From Piezodorus guildinii (taxonomy: Eukaryota > Arthropoda > Insecta > Hemiptera > Pentatomidae): DNA of 64,000 nucleotides. Location: positions 94,767,521 to 94,831,520 of the forward strand of contig CM041297.1 of the NCBI GenBank assembly GCA_023052935.1. Direction: 5' to 3'. The translations under genes were made by a program, and so were the position numbers. The notes under the pieces are model-generated. The model saw nothing but the letters and a program-made list of their open reading frames with translations, was not told the DNA's origin and did no database searches. Below are positions 9,585 through 21,066 of this stretch, piece by piece; within the stretch, counting starts at the first letter, position 1; every line of letters begins with the position of its first letter.

Positions 9585-10350
9585 CGCGATTATCATCAGA
9601 ACTAACCGGGAGGAACTTTCGGATATTTAAATTATAAGTACAATGAGTAAGCTAGCGAGTACCATCGGAACTAGCCGGGAGGAACTTTTGCATGCGTAAA
9701 ATATAAGTACAATGAGTAGGTTAGCAAGTGTCATCGGACTTCGCCGGATCAAACTTTCAGATGCTTAAAATAGAGCACCGATTAGAGATGGGTATGAATG
9801 ATAAGAACAGGGTCCCAGGATCACGTGATTAAAAAGGGAATTGTATGTTAGTTACGTTTAGGTCGAAATGTTGATTGAATTTATATAAATACAATTAGTA
9901 GGTTAGCGATGACCACCGGACCTAGCCAGAAGAAACATTCGGATGCGTAAAATGGGGGGGGGGGGATTTGATTAGCTGCTGTAAGCACAATGAGTAGGTT
10001 ACCAAGTGCCATCGGACTTCGCCGGGTGAAACTTTCAGATGCTTAAAATAGAGTACCGATTAGAGTTGGGTATGAATGATAAGGGACAGGGTCCAAAGGT
10101 CACGTGATTAAAAAGGGAATGGTAGGTTAGTAAAGTTTAGGTAGAAATGTTGATTGAATTTTTATAATTACAAAAAGTAGGTTAGCGATGACTATCGGAC
10201 CTAGCCGGAAGGAACTTTCAAATCCATAAAACGGAGCAATTTGATTAGCTGATTAGAAAAAGGCATGAACAATAAGGGGATGTGTTCATAGGTCACGTGA
10301 TTAATAGTGGGCGTCGTATACTAGTTAAAGTTAGATAGAGGTGTTTATTG
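9585..10350. repeat. Tandem array with core CCTAGCCGGGAGGAAC
   Basis: At least six diverged units carry a CGGACCTAGCCGGGAGGAAC-like core followed by ATGCTTAAAAT-type sequence and a TAGGTTAGCGA-type segment. Two alternate forms (about 70 bp and about 180 bp) interleave; the longer has GGTCACGTGATTAAAAAGGG. A G-run lies at about 9955-9965. Such subterminal arrays could bind element proteins or be a satellite; the sequence alone does not say. Confidence 0.8.
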
Positions 10351-10507
10351 AAATTTTCTGTCACAACGTACTATTTTTATTATGTTTTTAAAGATTAAAA
10401 ATTCAAAATCAAAGAGCTGAAGGCTCAATATTGAACTGAAAAAGGTTCTAAACTTTGATTACTTAACGACTATATAATGATGCGATAAACTCGTGTAATA
10501 CGAAATA

Positions 10508-11506
10508 ATTACGATGTAGTGTATCATTATTCACGGCTATATTATTGATAATACCTTAGCAAGAGATAACACTAGTTAGTTGTTTTTTCGATAGAATTAA
10601 CGATATCATTGTTTATTTCTTTCGGAAGGATTAGAGATTGTCCAACTAGGTGAGGTAGAAGACCGAAGCCGGCCGAGACGAACTCTTCCGAAAACATCGC
10701 GAAATAGCAATTCTAAAGCAGAATTGTTAATGATAAGTAAATAATACATAGAAAAGGTAAAAAAATGGTCTAAGAAGTTGAGAAAACAATTAAAACGGTT
10801 GAAAAAATATATAAAAAAATTATATTCGCCTACCGAAATAGGTACAAGTTTTATATTATTATATATTTATACTTTCAGCAATTATTAGAACAAAGTTGAT
10901 ATTGACGTCTTAAATTTATCTTTTTACGATTAAATCTTTAGGGATTTACTATACTAAGACATGAAACGTACAAGGTCCGCATTATATTTATATATATAAT
11001 AATGCTTCAAAGTCTCAGAGCTTAAGGAGCCTTTTATCGCTATTTAAATAGTAGGATTAAGAATCAAAGTTCAAAGCTATATAGGATTAAAAAGCATTAC
11101 ACATAGGAAGATAATAGACCGTAGTCCAAGAGCTTAAGGAACCTTTTATCGCTATTTAAATATTAGGATTAAGGATCAAAGTTCAAAGCTGTACAGGATT
11201 AAGAAGCCGTTATAACGATGTTTATATTAAAGGCATTAAGAAGGTTCAAAGTCCATGTTTACGTTTAAGCTTAAGGAACTTTTTATCGCTACTTAAAATG
11301 TAGGATTAAAGATCAAAGTTCAAAGCTGTATAGGATTAAGAAGCCCTATAACGATGTTTATATTAAAGGCATTAGGGAGGTTCAAAGTCCATGTTTCCGT
11401 TTCACATACCTGCATGCTTCAACATGATTCAAACCTGTTTGTACTTTCGCTAACCTGTTTTTACATGATTCGACATGTCGGTGCATGCTCGAACCGGTCA
11501 GGTATA
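10508..11506. repeat. Right terminal inverted repeat of the Polinton-like element
   Basis: This is the reverse complement of the left arm, ending in CTCGAACCGGTCAGGTATA. It has three copies of the internal subrepeat instead of four. The two arms differ by scattered substitutions, so they have diverged since insertion or were not perfectly homogenised. Confidence 0.9.
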
Positions 11507-12380
11507 ATCATCCTATATTAAAAAAAAACGAAATGGCGGCTGGATAGACTTAAGGCTTTTAAATTGTGACGTCATAAAACAAAATGGCGGACGGGTAGAC
11601 TCATGCTTTATAAATACTAAATTAGCCCAAAACGTAGGGAAAAGAAAATGGACGCCGGGTAGACTCATGCTTTATAAAGACTTAATACGCTCAAAACGTA
11701 GGGAAAAGAAAATGGACGCCTGGTAGACTCATGCTTTATAAACTCTCAAGTTAGGCACTCTGATTGGTTAACTATTGAAGGAGTGGGAGGGGGAGGGGGG
11801 AGCAAAATGTAAACAATGAGAAGGTTATGTAACAGTAAGGGAGGTTTCAATAAATGTAAACAATAGTAAGGTTATGTCACAGTTTAAAAGGTTTCGTAAA
11901 AGCACACATTACAATTTGACCATCGGACCTAGCCGGGAGGAACTCTCAAGTTAGGCACTCTGATTGGTTAACTATTAAAGGAGTGGGGGAAGCACAATGG
12001 CGGACGGGTAGACTCATGCTTTATAAAGACTAAATTAGCCCAAAACGTAGGGAAAAGAAAATGGACGCTGGGTAGACTCATGCTTTATAAATTGTGTCGT
12101 CATGAAAGAAAATGGCGGACGGGTAGACTCATGCTTTATAAATACTAAATTAGCCCAAAACGTAGGGAAAAGAAAATGGACGCCGGGTAGACTCATGCTT
12201 TATAAAGACTTAATACTCTCAAACAGGGGTCACGTGATCAAAAAGGGGCGTGGCCTAGTGGTTTAGGTTAGGTTTATGAAGGGTCACGTGACTAAAAAGG
12301 GGCGTGGCTTAGTGGTTTAGGTTAGGTCGATGGCGCGAACCAGCGTGGTTAAGGTTAGGTCGTGGTGGAAATTCAAATTC
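11507..12380. repeat. Satellite-like repeats just outside the right TIR
   Basis: Seven copies of GGGTAGACTCATGC or a close variant, with AAAATGGCGGAC or AAAATGGACGCC ahead of most of them, in units of about 50-65 bp. One CCTAGCCGGGAGGAAC core (about 11930) and repeated GGTCACGTGA motifs (12225-12400) are also present. The same words occur inside the element at 9.2-10.35 kb, so this flank is related to the element's interior rather than being unrelated host DNA. Confidence 0.8.
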
Positions 12381-12439
12381 AAATCTCCCGCCATAGGTCA
12401 CGTGACCAAATGCTGGCATCTGATTGGCTGCGCAAAAAA

Positions 12440-12660
12440 GTGTGCCAGCTCCCGCAATTCTTATCTACTCCAGTCCAGAAAGTCAGCCGCTTGCAGATTT
12501 TATGAAGCTCACCCATAAAGATCATAAACAGTAGAGGACTTGAATTTATGGCCTCAATCAAATCTTCAGGCACACCCTTGGCGGCTAATGCATTCCAGAT
12601 TTTCGTTTATTGGGACTGATTCAAACGCTGCCTTAAGATCAATACAGGCCAGGTACATGT
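12440..12660 (-). pseudogene. Decayed LINE reverse-transcriptase fragment
   Basis: Read on the minus strand, it gives the palm motif CIDLKAAF followed, in another frame, by a VPEDLIEAINSS helix segment typical of non-LTR reverse transcriptases. The catalytic YADD box is not included. It is interrupted by frameshifts. Lineage cannot be fixed from this short piece. Confidence 0.6.
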
Positions 12661-13970
12661 TTTAGTTTTTGAAACACAAAATTCATTTTTTTTTTTTGTG
12701 AAAATTTCAAAAAGTGTTATCTTTATCTAAAGTATTATTCTATACAAAATTAAAGTACTTTACAATATCTTCAAAAATTACGTTATAAATGTTTTCGCTA
12801 AAATGAATGGTTACGGAGATATTGAAGGGACAATATACGGCATATGCTTGGGGAAAAATAAGTAACTAAATATTGATTTATGAATTTAGAGGGAATTTTT
12901 TTATTTTTATTTAAAGACCTTTATTTCGAAAACTATTCAACGTACAGATGTCCATTAACACTCAAACCATAGCTAATTAGTTGAGCTATGATTTACTTTA
13001 TCTTCGTAATTATCTTAGGAAGTCCATGTTCTAAGATTTTTACTCATTAAAATCACAAAATGTCCTTTTCCGAGTTTTTGAAAAAAAAAGTTTTTACTTG
13101 TACAACTTTATCTTGGAAACTAATAAACGCAAAAATATATATTACCACTCAAATCAAAGTTCATTAAATACCATGATGTACTTTATGTTCATGCTTTTCT
13201 TATAAAGAACATTTCCTATAAAATTTGACACTTTAAAGTAACAAAGTGTTGATTTAAAATTTTAGAAAAAAGAAAGGTTTTACCCGAATCATTGTATTTC
13301 AGTTGTTATTAAATTTAAAGATTTCAATTACCACTCAAATTGAAGTTAAGAAGATCATTCATAATTCTATTTGTTTTCATAATCATCGTAGGATTATCGC
13401 CTTTTCGGCTATGGTCCTGAGAAGAAAGGTGTGTACTCCTGAGTCTGTCGGCCTGGAGGGCCTTGTTACCCTTACACGATCCGTCCGAGTTTCTTTTTAA
13501 TCTTGAAGTTACAATTCATATACCCCACAGAAAGCAGACTAATGAACAAAATATTATTGCAATCCAAGATAATAATCCAAAAGAAACTATTTGTTAAAAA
13601 AGAAAGGAAAGAATTCCTGAACAAGTTAGATCAATTAAATTAATAATGTATTAGAAGATACATTGGAAATACGGGAGGTGAGGATAATGGTTGGCTATCG
13701 GAGGGTTGGGATCCCATAGTGTTGCAGTTGGCGATAATTGAATCGGCCCCGGCTAAGGTATTGCCTGTTAGCCGATAATGGTGTCAAAGCGCTCTATAAC
13801 CAACTTACTCCCGCCCGGCTTCTAGTCTTGCTTCCGTATGTCCCGTAATCAGGGAAACAATCTCGTTTTATACTCTCTTCTAGATTTACACAACAGGAAC
13901 ACTTCCTTTGTTTTAAACCCTGGTACATAGTCAATCTAATCAGACCTGAGGATTGTACCTAATAATTCCC
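12661..13970. other. No recognisable gene
   Basis: AT-rich sequence to about 13400, then a more GC-rich patch (about 13410-13830) without a convincing frame or a match to other repeats in the window. Confidence 0.5.
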
Positions 13971-13974
13971 CTTT

Positions 13975-14225
13975 TTTTTAAAGTGGATGTAGCATTGGAC
14001 AACTAGGTTCCGAGTTTGGATCTCGCCTGTGGTAGAATAATACTGTATTGTGTTATTTCAACTGAGAGGCGATCCAAACTTTCCTGCGGCACATCCTTTC
14101 TCTTTTAAGTGGGTACTCAAAAATGGGGATAAAATCCTGGTGGCTGGCCTGTGATATATTACTTGCGCGGCTGTTGGCATAGACACAGTTCGGATCTTTT
14201 GATGTATTCAGTCCAGGCCCTTTAA
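13975..14225 (+). repeat. SINE-like copy (family B)
   Basis: It has a degenerate RNA polymerase III B box (GAGTTTGGATCTCGC) and a downstream AAGTGGGTACTCAAAAAT core. The core is shared with copies at 22.3-22.5 and 29.24-29.48 kb on the other strand, which places the three in one family. Ends are approximate. Confidence 0.55.
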
Positions 14226-15599
14226 TGTAGCGAATAATTTTTTTTTTATTTTTAATTTTTTAATAATAATTTTGTCCAATATCTCGCATTTTTATGTTTT
14301 ACAGTTCCAATCCTCAAGCTTGGCAACTGTATCAATATTTTTTTTAATTTAATTTTTCAAATAATTTGTGCAAGTATGTTTTTCGTATTTAGTTTTTGTT
14401 TTAATTTAATTTTAGTTTATAATATTAATGTTTAGATTTAATATTTCTAGGAGTATTTTATTTTAACATGTCATCTTACTGTTGAAGGCATGTCTATGAA
14501 TTTAGTGCTCGGTAACCACCGTAAATTATGTGTTAATGACAATTTAGATGGGAAATTTAACGTTTGGAGTATAATGGTTTCCTTTTTAGAGTCATTTAGT
14601 GATTTGAATGCAAAACAAAGGAAAAGTTAATGTATTTTTGGTTTTTCTTATTAGTTCATTGATAAATTGAAAATGAACGAAAATTAATTTTTATCATTTT
14701 TACATCATAATAAAGACATCGTGAAAAAAAAATGGAAAACCATCATCTTTCAATAGATACTATTGTAATAGAGCTGTGAACTCATCTAGCAACCCAGCCT
14801 ATAGAACATTCAGCCACCTGTATTCGTCACCAGAAGAATACATGACGTTCCAGAAACAAATCCACAAAACAGGAGTAGTCAGTCGATTGAGAATTTTTTA
14901 ACTCACATACCGTAAATATTTATTTGAAAATACATCTTACAGTCTTCATGATGTTCATCTTGTATTTATATTTATATACTTGTATCATGTATTTGATATA
15001 CATAGTAGCTGTAAACAGTACATATCTAATATTCTTTAACGTCTTCTTCTTTACTGCCCGTCATCTAATGAATAGAGAGAAACGTACCTACTCCAGTACG
15101 TTAAAAACTCGCCCCATCGGGATAATATAGAGAACATTTTGAACGTAGACAGTTTTTACTATCGATATCAAAGATATATTCTCCTGGTGAAAATTATATA
15201 TCAATAAAATAAATTAAAAAGGAAAACAATGGGACATAGTAGTGTGTTGTTGATCATTATATTGTTTGTATAATATAAATAGTTAAGGCCACTAGTGCAG
15301 TATTCATTTTATATAGAATATAATTTGATATATTATCTTATCTTATGTATTATGTATTTCCACTATGATAGGAAATAGGACATATTCTATTTGTATATAT
15401 TTGTGCAAGATTATTTTCTTTAACAAATAAATAAATATAGATCTAAATTTAAAAATAAATAATAGTAATCATCAGTACAATTTTGGCTCGTGATGTTTTT
15501 TTGTTTGTTTTTTTATAAATTTCTTTATTCGAATCAAAACGCAGACATATTACAGTGCAAGTAGAAGCCACTATCCTACTTAGGCGAGCCCGTGTGTGG
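14226..15599. other. AT-rich DNA with one unexplained coding-looking stretch
   Basis: Mostly AT-rich. Bases about 14735-14901 stay open in one plus frame for about 55 codons, containing SHLYSSPEEYMTFQKQ and ending in a stop, with composition unlike the flanks. I do not recognise it; it might be a decayed mobile-element fragment or a terminal exon. Confidence 0.4.
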
Positions 15600-16060
15600 G
15601 AAAGGAGTTCACCTGCGGCAATTCAATAAAAGTACAATAACAAACAGTAACAGTACACAGTATGATACAATACAATACTTAAATAATATAACATAATTTA
15701 TAAAGAAACAGTAACACACTATACAGCAAAAAAATATATATAATACATAAGAAATATAAAATGCAATTATAAAGAAACAGTAACACACTACACAGCAAAA
15801 ACAATATAATACATAAGGAATATAAAATACAATTATAAAGAAAAAGTAACACAGTATGAAGCAGTAATTGACTAAGCTTAAAAGCTGTAAGGAATACACA
15901 TATATACAAGATATAAAATTAAGGCATGCAAATATAAAATTGAATTACATAATCCTTAATTAATACAAAAAACAATTATAAGAAACAGTTAAACAGTACA
16001 CAGAAATAAACTGTAATTGACTAAACCAAAAGCAATAAGGAATACAAATTCATATATTCA
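15600..16060. repeat. Minisatellite with about 70-bp units
   Basis: Three to four diverged units built on AAACAGTAACACA, a CAGCAAAAA-type segment and AATACATAAGGAATATAAAA. Apparent minus-strand frames here (Cys/Phe-rich) are artefacts of the repeat. Confidence 0.7.
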
Positions 16061-18036
16061 TGTTCAAAGTTGTAATATATTTTTTTAGTGACCTGCCTCT
16101 GTTATATTAGGCAAGTCTAACATTTTATGCAGAAATAGTGTATCCCAAAAATATTTAAATTTTATCGAATCGTTTCGAAGAATTTAACTTGGAAACAAAA
16201 TTTGTTGGGTAGTAATATATAACACTACCGGAACCAGGTAACAGGAAATTCAATAAGCGGTTACCGCGCTTTTAATATCCGACCAGCATCAGATCTACTG
16301 CTTCCTGGATTCGGCAATATTGACGGTGACATTCAGTTATCGTGATTTAGACATCACCGGGTACGGGGGAAGCTTGCTCTGGTTCAAAATACTATTTAAA
16401 ATATCGTTCCGTTTAACCATTTTCATAAATTATGACTTTTTTTTTCATGTTTCATGAAGCCAACATAATTTTCTATAGATTATGCCAAGGGCCTTAATAA
16501 AAAGTGAAATTAGTTATACGTTATATAGATATATGCTATATCTTATTCTTATGGTCACTTTAATGTAGTCGATGATTGCTTTTATTATTTTTAGTAAGTT
16601 TTTTTCTTTAATATTTTTAAATTAAAGCATTGCGTCCATTAGAGGCTTAAAATGTGAAAAATTCGCAAATAAGTTTAGTTGTATGTAGAAATTTCTCTAC
16701 ATTTTTCACATCTCATGGACTCCAGCCCATACAGACTATGATATAAATATTACATTGACATAAATAATTGTTTTTTAACTTTATTTATTGATTTTCATCT
16801 GTCAGCAGTATCAAATAATACAAATAATTATTTATAGTATATAAATAAGCAGTATAATAATTATATACTTATCTCTAAAAGGTGCTGCTACCTAGGACTA
16901 GGAACGCCTTGTAAGTCCGCCGAAACCTTACCTGCAACGCAGTCACGCCTTGCTGTATGGTATCACCTAGCTTTTCCGTCTGTGTAGTTCTATCAACTTT
17001 GCCCATCATTTTTATTTTTTTATTTAACTTCAAACAATATTAATAAATTCTACTCCGAATTCACGAAGCATTTTAAATCCATCCAAAACATTATTATCTC
17101 ATGTTCTACCGTTAAAAATGCTGTGTTCAAGTATTTAACTGTGTCGTTTTGTTTAAAACTTTTATATTCTACCAGAAACAGATGTCGAAAGATATTAAAT
17201 GTTCAAGAAATACTCGTTTTAAACAGTTGTTTAGATTTTTTTTTTTAGATAGGTATTAATTCAATAGAACAAACACTTTATTTTTTACAAAAGCAATAAT
17301 ATTAGCTTCCAGAAAAGACTTCTATTTACATGCATTAAGACTCGTAATCACACTCTTTTTTATTTCTTCAATTGTGATAATAGATGACTAGATTTGGACT
17401 CCATAGGTAGTTTATTCCATATTTCATTAAAATAATATCAATGAGATATAATAAACACGTTTCAAGATCAATCAGCCGCTTTTTTTTTTTTTTTTTTTTT
17501 GTTCCATTAGACCTTTTAATCACCTGATTATCCGGCTAGCTCAGGGTAACTTTCTTCCCAGGCACAGTATTATCTGATCAATAATCTAGAATTATACGAT
17601 ATTGATATGATTAAAGTGGATTTACTGAAGGTATTTAATTTAACGAAAAATCCTGGATTTATATTTCATGATAATTAACCATATTTTTATAATCTAATGT
17701 ACGATTTTTTTGTAGATAGGTATGAGCTCATTTTTATAGATGTTCATTTACTTGTTACCTTTGTATTTATTTGTGTAACAGATTACCCTTAAGATTTGGT
17801 ATGAAATCCTATTTGGTCAATTTGAACAATTACCATTGACACCTCTTTCATAAACTGAATTTTACAATTTGCATATTTTTTTTAAGCATCTTCTTGACAT
17901 TCACTGTGTCCATGTTTTTCAAAAATGCAGTCTCTTCCTCTGGTGTTAAGTCGCGTTCTCTCTCATATTTTTTGCATCTAAAAACCAAGTGCCGCAGGTC
18001 TACCTTTGTATTTGCTTTATTTATATATTCTATTTT

Positions 18037-18038
<2 letters not shown>
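16061..18038. other. No recognisable gene
   Basis: AT-rich sequence with scattered GC-richer patches (about 16210-16380 and 16885-16975) that match nothing else I recognise in the window. Confidence 0.5.

Positions 18039-18077
<39 letters not shown>
18039..18077. repeat. (TA)n microsatellite
   Basis: Uninterrupted TA dinucleotides directly outside the left arm of an inverted-repeat unit. Confidence 0.95.
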
Positions 18078-18080
<3 letters not shown>

Positions 18081-18109
18081 GAATTCAATTCATCGACTCT
18101 TTTATATTA

Positions 18110-19579
18110 TAATTTTATTTGAAATTATTAGGGTTTTAGGTCATTAAACTATCACTCCTTCTTTTTTATTTAATGGCATTACAACCCTATGTGGGTTTTA
18201 GCCTCCTCAGGGAGCCTTCTCCAGGTGGCTCTATCTAATGCAGTCGCCCTCCAGTCATGGACGTTCAAGATATTCCCCGCATCTTGAGCTACAACATCCG
18301 ACGATCGCAGTCTCAGTCGTCCTCTTCCTCTGCTACGGTCCAACTTTCCCTCGAGCAATCTCTTAATAGGATCATTGCTACTCATTCTCGCCACATGCCC
18401 GGCCCATCTGAGTCTGTTCATCTTCATCCAGGAAACTATATCAGGCTCCCCAAACATTTCGTACACTTCTTAGTTAGTACGTCTTTTCCATTGGCCGTTC
18501 ACATAAATTCCTCTGAAAATCCTCCGTAATAGCATTCTTTCAAAGACTGCTATGTCTTTTTCTTTGGTCTTTGATACGTTTCGTTTTGTTATGTTTCGGA
18601 GGCATACGTCAATACTGGCCTAATGAGGGTCTTATACAACATTATTTTAGTTTGCCTAGATAAAAATAAGCTCCCCAGATGTCTCCGCAACCTAAAATAG
18701 CATCTATTGTCATTGAACATTATTTTCTTTATTTCGAGGGACACATCATTAGAAGCGCATACGATACTTCCTAAATAAGTGAAACTATTTACTTTCTGAC
18801 ATTTATAAGGACCCATTTCTTCAAACTCCTGGATTCCATTGTTTGTGGACTCACCAGTCCTCATATATTTAGTTTTCTCTTCGTTGATGCACAGTCCCAT
18901 TTCATCTGCCGCCTCCATCAATGATAAAAATGCCTCCTGCAATGCTGAAAATGAACGCCTGACAATATCCAAATCATCTGCATATCCTAACAGTTGTACA
19001 AGTCTATTATAAATTGTATCATTCGTTAGGATTCTAGACTGCCGACCCTTTCTAGAACCAAATTGAACAATATGCATGCTAGGGCATCCCCTTGTCTTAG
19101 GCCTCTTAAAGGCTTGAATTCTGGGGAGAGTTCCCCCTGCATTCGGACCACACAATTAGTTTCATCCATAGTCATTGCAACCAGGCGTATCAATTTAGAA
19201 GGTACTCCTAACTCCCTCAATGCTAGAATAATTTTATTAAATTTATTTATTAATAAGTTGAGCTTCGGCCGCTAAGGCTGGAGGGAAGGAGGGGGCTTGG
19301 AGACCCCAGTGTCCTGTAGTTAGCCTGAGTGGTGTGCCGGTGCTCAATGAAATTCTTTGGTAAGATGTTTTTATAATTTATTGTACCTGGGTGTAGATAT
19401 TTGTTTTATAGAAAATGTAACCAACATACTACAAAATGTAACCAATTATGTTTAATTGCAGTGTTGAAAAGGATCTTATGTATAAACATAAACGGAGGAT
19501 CGAAACGTCCAAATAAAGAAAATTAAGAAGGAGTGATAGTTTAATGACCTAAAACCCGGATAATTTCAAATAAAATTGC

Positions 19580-19585
<6 letters not shown>
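18110..19585. mobile_element. Inverted-repeat-bounded unit holding a LINE fragment
   Basis: The left arm (about 18110-18165) and right arm (about 19525-19580) are inverted copies: AAGGAGTGATAGTTTAATGA and its complement, running on through the GGGTTTTAGGTCATTAAACT word and ATTTTATTTGAAATTAT. Both arms face outwards onto (TA)n tracts. The interior is mainly a minus-strand LINE reverse-transcriptase relic. It may be a foldback/MITE-like element that captured the LINE piece, or two copies of a short repeat in opposite orientation. Confidence 0.6.
18179..19220 (-). pseudogene. 3' part of a non-LTR retrotransposon reverse transcriptase, decayed
   Basis: In minus-strand order it shows the RT block RGLRQGDALACILFNLVLE, then the catalytic motif GYADDLDIV, INEEKTKYM, a YLGSIV segment, and LYKTLIRPVLTYASET, and finally a C-terminal tail with RLRWAGHVARM and RATWRRLPEEAKTH. 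That tail is common in insect endonuclease/RT LINEs (RTE-like, uncertain). The parts fall in different frames, with breaks near 19.1 kb and between about 18.59 and 18.47 kb. The 5' half, including the endonuclease, is missing. Confidence 0.85.
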
Positions 19586-19640
<55 letters not shown>

Positions 19641-19778
19641 AATATTATCTATATTTATGTATAATATATCTTAAACAAAAAAAATATTTCAATCACTATA
19701 AATAATATGTAATCATAGGTGCCTCCAATCTTGTTGTACCTGGTAGCTTAAAACTGTAATAAAAAAATAAATAATATG

Positions 19779-19825
<47 letters not shown>
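19582..19825. repeat. Paired (TA)n tracts
   Basis: Two TA-dinucleotide tracts (about 19582-19633 and 19783-19823) separated by AT-rich sequence. Confidence 0.9.
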
Positions 19826-19829
<4 letters not shown>

Positions 19830-20634
19830 TATATATTATTTTAATTTTTTTTTTTACTATATGTTGTTTGACTTACCTTTTTTTTTTTCTTTTTTTTTTT
19901 TTGTAGGATTTATATAGCAGATATTACAATAAGTACTTATTTTTTAGCAGAAACAAATTTATCGAAGAACCGAAATTTCGGTAATGCAGGTGTAGTATTT
20001 GAATTCAATTCATGTTTTGTCATTTGATAGGGGCTCTATATTTTTTAAGCAACTTAAGTGACACATTTTCTTGTTTTAGGCTAAAATTTCAGTATCTTTT
20101 CAATATAGCCTCTAGGTTTCCTATTACCCTTTGGGAAAGAAACTACCCAGGATCAGTTGGCCATCACCAATTCATAGTCCTCTTAGCCGATGGTGCAGGA
20201 GGCCGCATAAAAGGCTTAAGGGAAGAGGGTTGGCTCATTCAGTATTCACCCTGTTTAAAAGTTTATTGACTCTAGGGCCAGATTGGAGGCCCACCGCCAG
20301 CCCTATTTCCCTTGGTAATTACCTAGAGTTTAAAACTGCCGGTGGTTTCTTGGATACATCACCCTAAGCCTCGTGTATTTGTGAATATACTAGAGTGGAT
20401 TAGAGGTATAACATCCTAAAAGTGAAGCATTACGATTTTTTGTAATGGTAGATAATATTTTAAAACATCTTATAGTAAAAACCGAGTCAGTAAGAATTTG
20501 AATAACTATAATTTTCATAAAATAATTACTATCCAAGTACTGGAATGTATTTATTAGAAAAGAACCTGGAAGAATCGAAATCTATATTTATAAAAGCAAT
20601 TACCATTCACTCAATAGAAATTTTTTTGAAGCTA
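19826..20634. other. No recognisable gene
   Basis: AT-rich, with a GC-richer patch at about 20120-20370 that has two overlapping short open frames but no family I recognise. Confidence 0.45.
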
Positions 20635-20860
20635 GAATATTTTACCAAGTTTCTCTTTACCGATTAGATGTGCAATAATGCTGGGTTTTGGAAAAATTCG
20701 TATTCCAACTGGTTGAACAAAAATAAATTTCTGTAATATATAAAGTTTTTATAAAATTGTTTTTTAATAACTCAAAACTATACATCTCAATAAAGCTATG
20801 TAACTAAGTGAAAGCCAAATCATCTAATCCTGGATAGTATTTGCAATAAAATAATATTTG
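20635..20860 (+). repeat. Dispersed repeat, copy 1
   Basis: Shares GATTAGATGTGCA-like and GCTGGGTTTTGGAAAA words in the same order with 24.94-25.23 kb. Family unknown. Confidence 0.6.
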
Positions 20861-20885
20861 AAAATATATAAAGAAGATATTAAAA

Positions 20886-21066
20886 TTATAGGTGGAATAG
20901 TCAGGAATCAGTCATTTTTTGAAAATTTCCTGTCTCTTTGAAATCTTCCCATGTCCTTGCATAAACTATATAGAGTTTATGCTTGGACATGGCTCAGTAA
21001 TGCCCTGATGATGGCTCACAAGCTTGAGCCGAAAAATGACTGATTCCTGACTATTCCACCTATAAT
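20886..21066. repeat. Nested palindromic element with a hammerhead-like motif
   Basis: Outer arms (20886-20919 and 21032-21066) are near-perfect inverted repeats containing GGTGGAATAGTCAGGAATCA. Inside lies a 44-bp near-perfect palindrome (20949-20992) with arms starting CCATGTCC. Between palindrome and right arm is a CTGATGA/GAAA hammerhead-like motif. The unit is 181 bp and has no coding capacity. Confidence 0.85.
21000..21045 (+). ncRNA. Hammerhead ribozyme-like motif (degenerate)
   Basis: CTGATGA (21005-21011), a stem II of GGCTC/GAGCC, then GAAA. After GAAA the sequence is AATGAC rather than the CGTYGGC seen in better copies, so the cleavage site and stem I are impaired. Confidence 0.5.

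Larger units (their letters stand above)
1..11506 (-). mobile_element. Maverick/Polinton-like element without a visible DNA polymerase
   Basis: Long inverted repeats bound a block of seven minus-strand genes with the morphogenesis set of Polinton-type elements: double jelly-roll capsid protein, packaging ATPase, adenain-like protease and retroviral-type integrase. The genes are packed with 20-35 bp gaps from the 172-residue gene up to the ATPase. The left end begins with AG, which agrees with the 5'-AG terminus reported for Polintons. Only two bases could lie outside the element on the left, so a 6-bp target duplication cannot be tested. Polintons usually span 15-20 kb and carry protein-primed PolB; at 11.5 kb with no polymerase motif this looks like an internally deleted or naturally polymerase-less form. 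It is a relic or near-relic, because the protease is broken while the other frames are open. Confidence 0.85.

Noticed and set aside
1..11506. Protein-primed DNA polymerase B in the Polinton-like element
   Set aside because: No frame in the element shows the expected polymerase motifs, and the gaps are AT-rich or repetitive.
1..11512. 6-bp target duplication for the Polinton-like element
   Set aside because: At most two bases precede the left end in this window, so it cannot be tested.
15609..15909. Two overlapping minus-strand open frames rich in Cys, Phe and Tyr
   Set aside because: Produced by a 70-bp minisatellite; no domain and repetitive composition.
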